Shown: piece by piece, positions 31,464-64,000 of the stretch
Layout of the letters: the number at the start of each line of letters is the position of its first letter
Numbering within the stretch: position 1 is the first letter of the stretch
Origin: Amoebidium appalachense
Taxonomy: Eukaryota > Ichthyosporea
Reading direction: 5' to 3'
Length of the DNA: 64,000 nt
NCBI GenBank assembly: GCA_963693365.1
Contig: CAVNZM010000004.1
Location: forward strand, 7,750,001-7,814,000
Position numbers and translations under genes: made by a program
Notes under the pieces: generated by a model
The model's input: only the letters and a program-made list of their open reading frames with translations
Told to the model about the DNA's origin: nothing
The model's database searches: none

Positions 31464-32618
31464 AACACACAAACACACAAACACAAGCAGACGTACCAGG
31501 GATGTACACAGCCATTCCCACGCACACATACCAAACTATACACACACACACACCACACAGGTCGTTCTTTTGTCCAGTCGGTAACCTTGAGTGCAGCCAC
31601 CGTTGATTGCACAGTTGGATTGCAAGAAACACAGCCCCGTTTGGCATCCGTTCGTTATTACAGCTCGTACAGAATGAATACTTACTGGCTGGCCCAGTTG
31701 CGTGCTTCATTTAATATGGAAATATGATAATGCGAAACAACAAATAAATCATAGCAAGAACATTGTAAAGGAAAATAAAAAGATCCAGGCACTTTTTCAA
31801 CCGCTCACTGGCATAGTGCGTTAACGAGGCAAAGGGAGGCGAGTTCCTATATTAGAGCCTGCACACTATAGGCTGTGAAGGCAAATACTTGAAGGTAAGT
31901 GAAATGGACTCCCGTCTAGATGTAGATCGTGAGCTTGAAAACGAGACTGGATTTGGGGAGCGGGGCAGGGGAAGCCTGAGGGGGGGGGCTGGAAAGGGAA
32001 CCTCGAGCAGTTGCCCGGAGCCGGCATGCCTGTGTGCTCATATGTATATCATGCAAGGCTCAAGAATTATGTCGTTCTGTGTTAAGAGTTGTGGGTACCA
32101 TATGTATATAGGCTAGCCAGTATGTACATAGTAGTTTATAGATGTGTGTGTATGTAGCCCATTTCAAGTGCTGGCCAAACTCACGTGTTTAGCTAACGTT
32201 GACGTGCACGTGGAGTCCCAGATAAACCGCTGGAGTAGGGCAAAACGCAGTGCTATGACATTAATTGGCTCGTGTCGGGAGATGCAAAAAGACTAACCCT
32301 GACGAATAATTATGTGTAAGATTAAATATTTGTATATACTATGAAACATAAACTCAGAAGAGAAACAATTCAGGATTTATCAAAGTATATCACTTTGTTT
32401 TCATTGTAATTTATTCTGCTCTAAAAGCCTCTGGTCGGAAAGTACAAATAAATTTACCGCGCTCAGCTATTTGCTCAAGCAACGTTTTGATTGGCTTCAT
32501 GCGAACCACTTGGCGCCAACGAGGGTATAAAAAACCCATGCCACCAAGTCCCCAGAGGCACACACGTGCCCACCCCTCCCGAACTCCCCTTTCTGTCTTC
32601 TCTCTTCTTTCTTAGAAA
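30713..32618. other. Intergenic region upstream of IMPDH
   Basis: C runs and CA repeats up to about 31560, then complex sequence without a recognisable gene. The final 150 bases hold the IMPDH core promoter. Confidence 0.65.
32510..32534 (+). promoter_or_regulatory. IMPDH core promoter: TTGGCGCCAA palindrome and TATA box
   Basis: TATAAAAAA at 32526-32534 lies 85-93 bases before the IMPDH start codon, consistent with transcription starting around 32555-32565. TTGGCGCCAA, a perfect palindrome, is at 32510-32519, and an inverted CCAAT (ATTGG) is at about 32489. The leader just before the ATG is pyrimidine-rich. Confidence 0.6.
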
Positions 32619-42116
<9,498 letters not shown>

Positions 42117-42501
42117 GCACCAATGGGTGAACCTGTCTCCATGATGTCTCTCCAATCAATGATGGTTGTTAAAAAGATAATTAGCATGTTGGGATTGCCA
42201 CCATGCCAAATCTAAACACTAAACTCTGGCGCACAACATGACCACATGTGATCTAACGGGAAACATTGTCTTATTTCTGACTTTTGGGACACGCCAATTC
42301 ACTGTACTAGTGATGTGATAGTGGGACTAGAAGCAATATTCGAGATGCTTATAATCGTATTAGGAATTGTGACAAAGGTACTGTGTGCATATCATTAAGC
42401 TGTCGTATGTGTGCGTGCGGAGGCAGAGCATCAACGTGCATGCACACGTGTACAAGCTCCCCGCTGGTTGGGGTAATCGTGGTTAGTTTTTTGTTTTTTT
42501 T

Positions 42502-42535
<34 letters not shown>

Positions 42536-45029
42536 GGTTGTCTTTTTAAGGCAGTTTGTTCTCCCTCCCTGGACGGTGGGAAGGTTAACGCAGCCCTACA
42601 CCAACCGCTTGGCCGGAATGAGGTGGAAAGGTGGAGAAAAGTTAAAACGGAAGTATCAATAAATCCCAATTATTGGAACACGTGACCCGTGTGTCAATTT
42701 GGTGTCTGGTGTGCAGGTCTGCCAGGGCTGCAGAAGTTGCACATATGTGATGCATATCCATGGGACTTGGTCGTGCTATGGTGCAGCCTCGTACGTTGCT
42801 TTTTTTTGCTTTTCTTTTTTTTTCTCTTTTTTTTTGCCCCCTGTTGTCGCACACATGCAAGTGCAAGCACACACTGCTTGCCACGCCCACATACACCCCC
42901 GCCCCCCCCCAAAAAAACCCACCCGCCCAAATCTGTGTGTATGCCTTCCCCTACCCCTTAATGCCACATGCATATGTGGCACTTCTAATGAGTACGCTCA
43001 TGTCTTGAAAGCAGCCCCCCCCCCCCCCCCCCCAACACACACACACACACACACACATCCCAAACACACACATGCACACACATACCCAACCCGTGGTACC
43101 TGTGTCACTCTCTGTTTCGCTTTTCATGCAGCAAGCATAACAGTCAGCCCCGCTAAATATGTACACACGCACGTAACACGCACGTACACACACGAACATC
43201 TACAAGCATGAGCTTGCCATTCACTTGTTATAGATTATTGGCCGTTTATTGTCAGTGCTTTGCTGCGCCGACCGAAATACTTGATCCCCCCCCCCCCCCC
43301 CCCCCCCCCCCCCGTTTTTCAGCACTTCCACGAGACTCACTTTCAATCCGGATCTCCGTCGACTGTCCATTTCGAAAATTAAAAAATGCAGCTAATTGTT
43401 AGACCTTTCGTGCACACATTCGGCGCCATTTACAGCCAGACTGGTGCCATTTTATTGTGTACACACCATGACCGCCATGTTATACAGAAAAAGCATCTGT
43501 GGAACGTATGTACATGTACCTCCCTCCTTCGAGTTCCCTGATTAAGTCAGAAGGTTTATTAAACTTACCACATGTCTTCTGCTGCATGGAGGGGGAAGGG
43601 GGGGGGGAAGGGGGGAGGGGAGGGGGGGGGGGGGGGGGGGGGGGGGATATACTGTGGCTCAAAGCCACACTTAAGAATTTTAAAGGTCTTGCTTAAGCGA
43701 TGCCCCACCTCTCTAAAGAGGGACACTGCCATGTATCATGGGCAAAACTATTTACTGCGTTCTGGGGACCGGACACGTCAATGTACCAACCGTTCGTATG
43801 CCTTCAGGCCCTTGCCTATATATCTACGCTACGTGGACTGCTCTGTTCAAAGCTACGGTGCATCTTTTGTGCTAAAGCTTCGCCTTAATCGAAAGCATGT
43901 ATGTTGATAGATGTGAGTTTTTACGTCGAGTTTTGCTCCTCTCCCTACGAACGTCTGCGCGCTACGTTGGCAGGAAATGTGAATTGTTGACATCTGTTGG
44001 TCGTCACGTTGAATATTTATATCTCGAAAATTGAAAAAAAAACCGAAATATCTATACGATTTTCACACAGTGTTCAGGTATCTAGATCTTCGTGTGCAAT
44101 TGCTATTGGTCCTGAATAACTCGTGTGTTTTTTTTTCTTCCTTGCCTCCCAAGTATGCCGTACGCGTGCATCCCTCTCGGCTGTATTAACGCTGGAAACC
44201 CTCCACAGGACATTTATTTATTTCTTATTTATTAATATGATTGTCCTGTAACGTGTTACGTTACGTAATGTCGGCCAACCCAATATCCCCCTAGTGTGAG
44301 TTGTCATTACACCACATCAATAGTAACTTAGCCCATATTAATATTACAGCAAATATAATGCACCCATAGAAAGTACATAAGGGACGCCACTACATAATAA
44401 GTTAATCATTATCAATTTATTGATTCAGACTGAGTGAGCTCGCTTCACAACGAGAACTAGACTACATACATGACTTGAAATTAGGGTGTTCTTTCTTCTA
44501 GAAGATCTTATCTATTTGAACTCGTGCTTTCTTCCTAGAATAAAATTTGACAATCTTATGCACTTTGGTTGAAAACTCATGGTGCGGTACACCACCAGCA
44601 TGTCAATGCGTGCAGATTTCTCGTTTTTGGTATATCTCGTTGGATATCCGGTGAAGCTATCTCAGCGACTATCTCGTTGTGTCTATGGCAACTGTACTAT
44701 ATATCCATTCTTAGCCCTGTCTGATGCCCCGATCGAAATAAAATCCATTATATACAAAAAATTTTTTCGTCGAATATCACGTTGGGTTATGATTGCATCA
44801 TTGCAATTCAAGCGCATATCCAAAGTTTCGACGGGTAAGGGAAGCCGGGGAGGTGGGGGGCTATTGGGGGGGGGAGGGGGGGGGGGGGAGGGTTGAATGC
44901 GGAACACGGTACGAAGTACATATACACGATGAGAAGCATGGTGCAGGACACATGCAAAGGCAAATATTCAAGTATGCAACATAAGCAATGCGCACAGCGT
45001 GCGTCATAGGGCGGGGGAGGGGGTGGGGT

Positions 45030-45072
<43 letters not shown>

Positions 45073-45961
45073 CATGTTAAAACGTTGGTGCTCGGAGAAC
45101 ATCTTATCTGTTTAAGCTGTGAAAAATCTCTCTGTGTGTGGGGCGTGTGTGTGAGTGTTGTGTGTTTGCAATGTGTGCGCGTGTGTGAAGTGTGTGTGTG
45201 CGTGAGTGTGTTTGTGTGTGTGTGTGTGGTGTGCGCACTCGCCTTTGCGGGTGTGTGTTAGAAGGGATCCGGAGGGAGAACTGGGGGAGGGAGGGAGGGA
45301 GGGAGGGAGGGAGGGAGGGGGGCGGGGGGGGGAGGTTTTGAAAATGAGGTATCGAGACGGTGTTCAATGCTATGTCTTGCACACATGTGAAAATGTGTGG
45401 GAAGGCGCTGTTATCTGTATTACCGCAACCTACCATATCACATATAACGGATGAACAAACGCAGCATGTTTTTCATACCTTTCTTACATACACATTATAA
45501 CATACATCACTTTAAACATAGTCTGTCTAATTCAACTTCACTATACCATTGCTTTGTTTCCTGCCTTGATTACTACATCACATCTCACTTCTGTACACAC
45601 CATCCTAAGCTAGCTAACCACAGGTTGATTACACCCATCCCCCCCCCCCCCCCCTTGGCGCCCCTTTTTACATTTTTCGCAACTAAGTTACCGCGCATAA
45701 AATTACAGCGACGTCTTGTCTATTCGTTTCCATTTCTGGGCAACAGCACAGGAAAACATGATATTTCCAAACAGAAATACTAAAAATATCGGGAGCAAAA
45801 AAACAAAACAAAAACAAAACAAAACAAAAAACTGAATATCGCAGCGCCTATGGCTTCTACGTCTATCCACTACATCTCATCCTCACTCCGTCTCCATCTC
45901 TCCATCTCAGTTTCAAACACTAAAACTAAAAAACTATAAACTAGGCGCTTTAAAATCACGC
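42117..45961. other. Intergenic region between IMPDH and the chromatin gene (tail to tail)
   Basis: The two genes converge here. I found no third gene. The stretch has T-rich runs (42490-42535), C/CA runs (43010-43065, 43287-43312) and G runs (43622-43645, 45029-45070). A small inverted repeat (ACAGGACA/TGTCCTGT) spans 44205-44249 and a minus-strand tail of the dispersed element lies at about 44884-44995. An open frame of about 105 codons at 44579-44896 has no recognisable domain. Confidence 0.55.
44884..44995 (-). repeat. Dispersed element 3' part, minus orientation
   Basis: On the minus strand it reads CATACTTGAATATTTGCC, TGTCCTGCACCATGCTTC, TACTTCGTACC, then CGCATTCAACCC and poly-C (G run on plus at about 44864-44892). 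This is the only copy recognised outside a gene. Confidence 0.75.
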
Positions 45962-63165
<17,204 letters not shown>

Positions 63166-64000
63166 TGTCGGGTTTTACGTCCGCCGGACACACATGGCTG
63201 AAAAATGGGGGGGCTCAATGCGCATTTCTGTACAATAAAATGTATGTGTGTGCGTGTGTGATTGGAGATGGGGGGGAGGGAAGGGGAGGAAGAGGGGAGG
63301 GAATGGGGAATGGGGGGAGTTCAGTGTGTGTTCCTGGAGAGGGGGGATGTGTCTGTGTGCGTTTGTGGGGTTGAAAGAACGGGAGGGGGGCGGGGGGGAG
63401 GGGAGGGAGGGGGAGAGGGAGGTGTAAGCTGGGAGATAGGGGTGGTGAGAAAGGGGAGGAATGGGAGGGCCGGGGGCAGCTGAGAGGGAGGGATGGAGGA
63501 GGATTGGGGGAGCTTTTGGTTAGTAAAAGACTCAGCAGGCATGATTGAAGCAGGGGTGACTAATCATGTGCTTCACCGTTTGCCTCGAAGCTTCAGGAGG
63601 AGACAAATCAGAACACACACACGCGCGGGCGCGCGCGCACACATACACACGTGTACACACAGAAAAAGAAAAAGAAGGGGAAAGAGGTCCCATGGAACTC
63701 CAAAAACACCTCTAAATGCCATCCCCCGAACCGAGTGTTGTATTTCACTGCTCAGGTTAAGTCGATAAAACCATAAAGCGGCTGCATGATTTGATAAAAC
63801 CCATCACCGCATACTAACACTGACAGACATTGCAATAGTGAAAATCCGGAAGAAATGAACCAGTTTCACCACGCACACCAATGACTAGAGCACTAAGCCT
63901 TCGCGTCACTCACATTTAATGTACCTGCCCCCGGCCATTCTCCGAGTGGCACCCGTTTGTTACCGACCCAAACACATACTATAACCCACGTCCGACCTAT
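63166..64000. other. 5' flank of the chromatin gene
   Basis: GA/G-rich to about 63500, a short CA/GCGC cluster at 63616-63660, then complex sequence. No gene was recognised. Upstream non-coding exons of the minus-strand gene cannot be excluded. Confidence 0.5.

Overview
The window is nuclear DNA from an intron-rich eukaryote, probably a protist or early-branching lineage. I cannot assign a taxon. Genes are split by GT-AG introns of about 0.3-1.8 kb, and the intronic and intergenic DNA is extremely repetitive. It is full of poly-G/poly-C runs (up to about 64 nt), (GT)n/(CA)n, (CT)n/(GA)n and several minisatellites. Most long open frames are low-complexity translations of these repeats and were left out. 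Real exons were found from splice sites, phase continuity across junctions, and recognisable domains.

Layout: (1) 1698-5188, minus: isoprenylcysteine carboxyl methyltransferase-family membrane protein, 4 exons. (2) 7449-14176, plus: peroxisomal/mitochondrial-type NADH pyrophosphatase (Nudix, zinc ribbon, SQPWPFPS-type motif), 7 exons, divergent from (1) across a 2.3 kb spacer. (3) 15642-24487, plus: nucleoplasmin-like histone-chaperone-type protein, 12 exons including 15- and 22-nt microexons. (4) 27287-30712, plus: small multi-pass membrane protein, function uncertain, one junction unresolved. (5) 32619-42116, plus: complete IMP dehydrogenase, 13 exons, 513 aa. (6) 45962-63165, minus: a large chromatin-type protein, at least 19 exons, with a Tudor-like module, a probable methyl-CpG-binding (MBD) domain, a Cys-rich segment, an AT-hook and a long acidic/basic C-terminal exon.

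The products suggest ordinary nuclear housekeeping: NAD(H) and guanine-nucleotide metabolism, chromatin assembly and reading, and membrane proteins. The nucleoplasmin and IMPDH promoters both carry a TTGGCGC-type element, consistent with (not proof of) proliferation-linked expression.

The most unusual material lies between the exons. First, a dispersed element family ends in a conserved 3' tail (consensus near TTCGTACTCTGTAACACATTC) followed by poly-C. At least 14 tails occur here, and all 13 that lie in introns point the same way as the host gene, often just upstream of a 3' splice site, which resembles an introner-like family. Second, many introns start with GT/G-rich repeats and end with CA/C-rich repeats, so their ends could pair. 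Third, two introns hold minisatellites whose units repeat splice-site-like sequences. A short inverted-repeat element (25869-26525) and a cluster of GTATGAC/GTCATAC palindromes in the last IMPDH intron are also worth checking.
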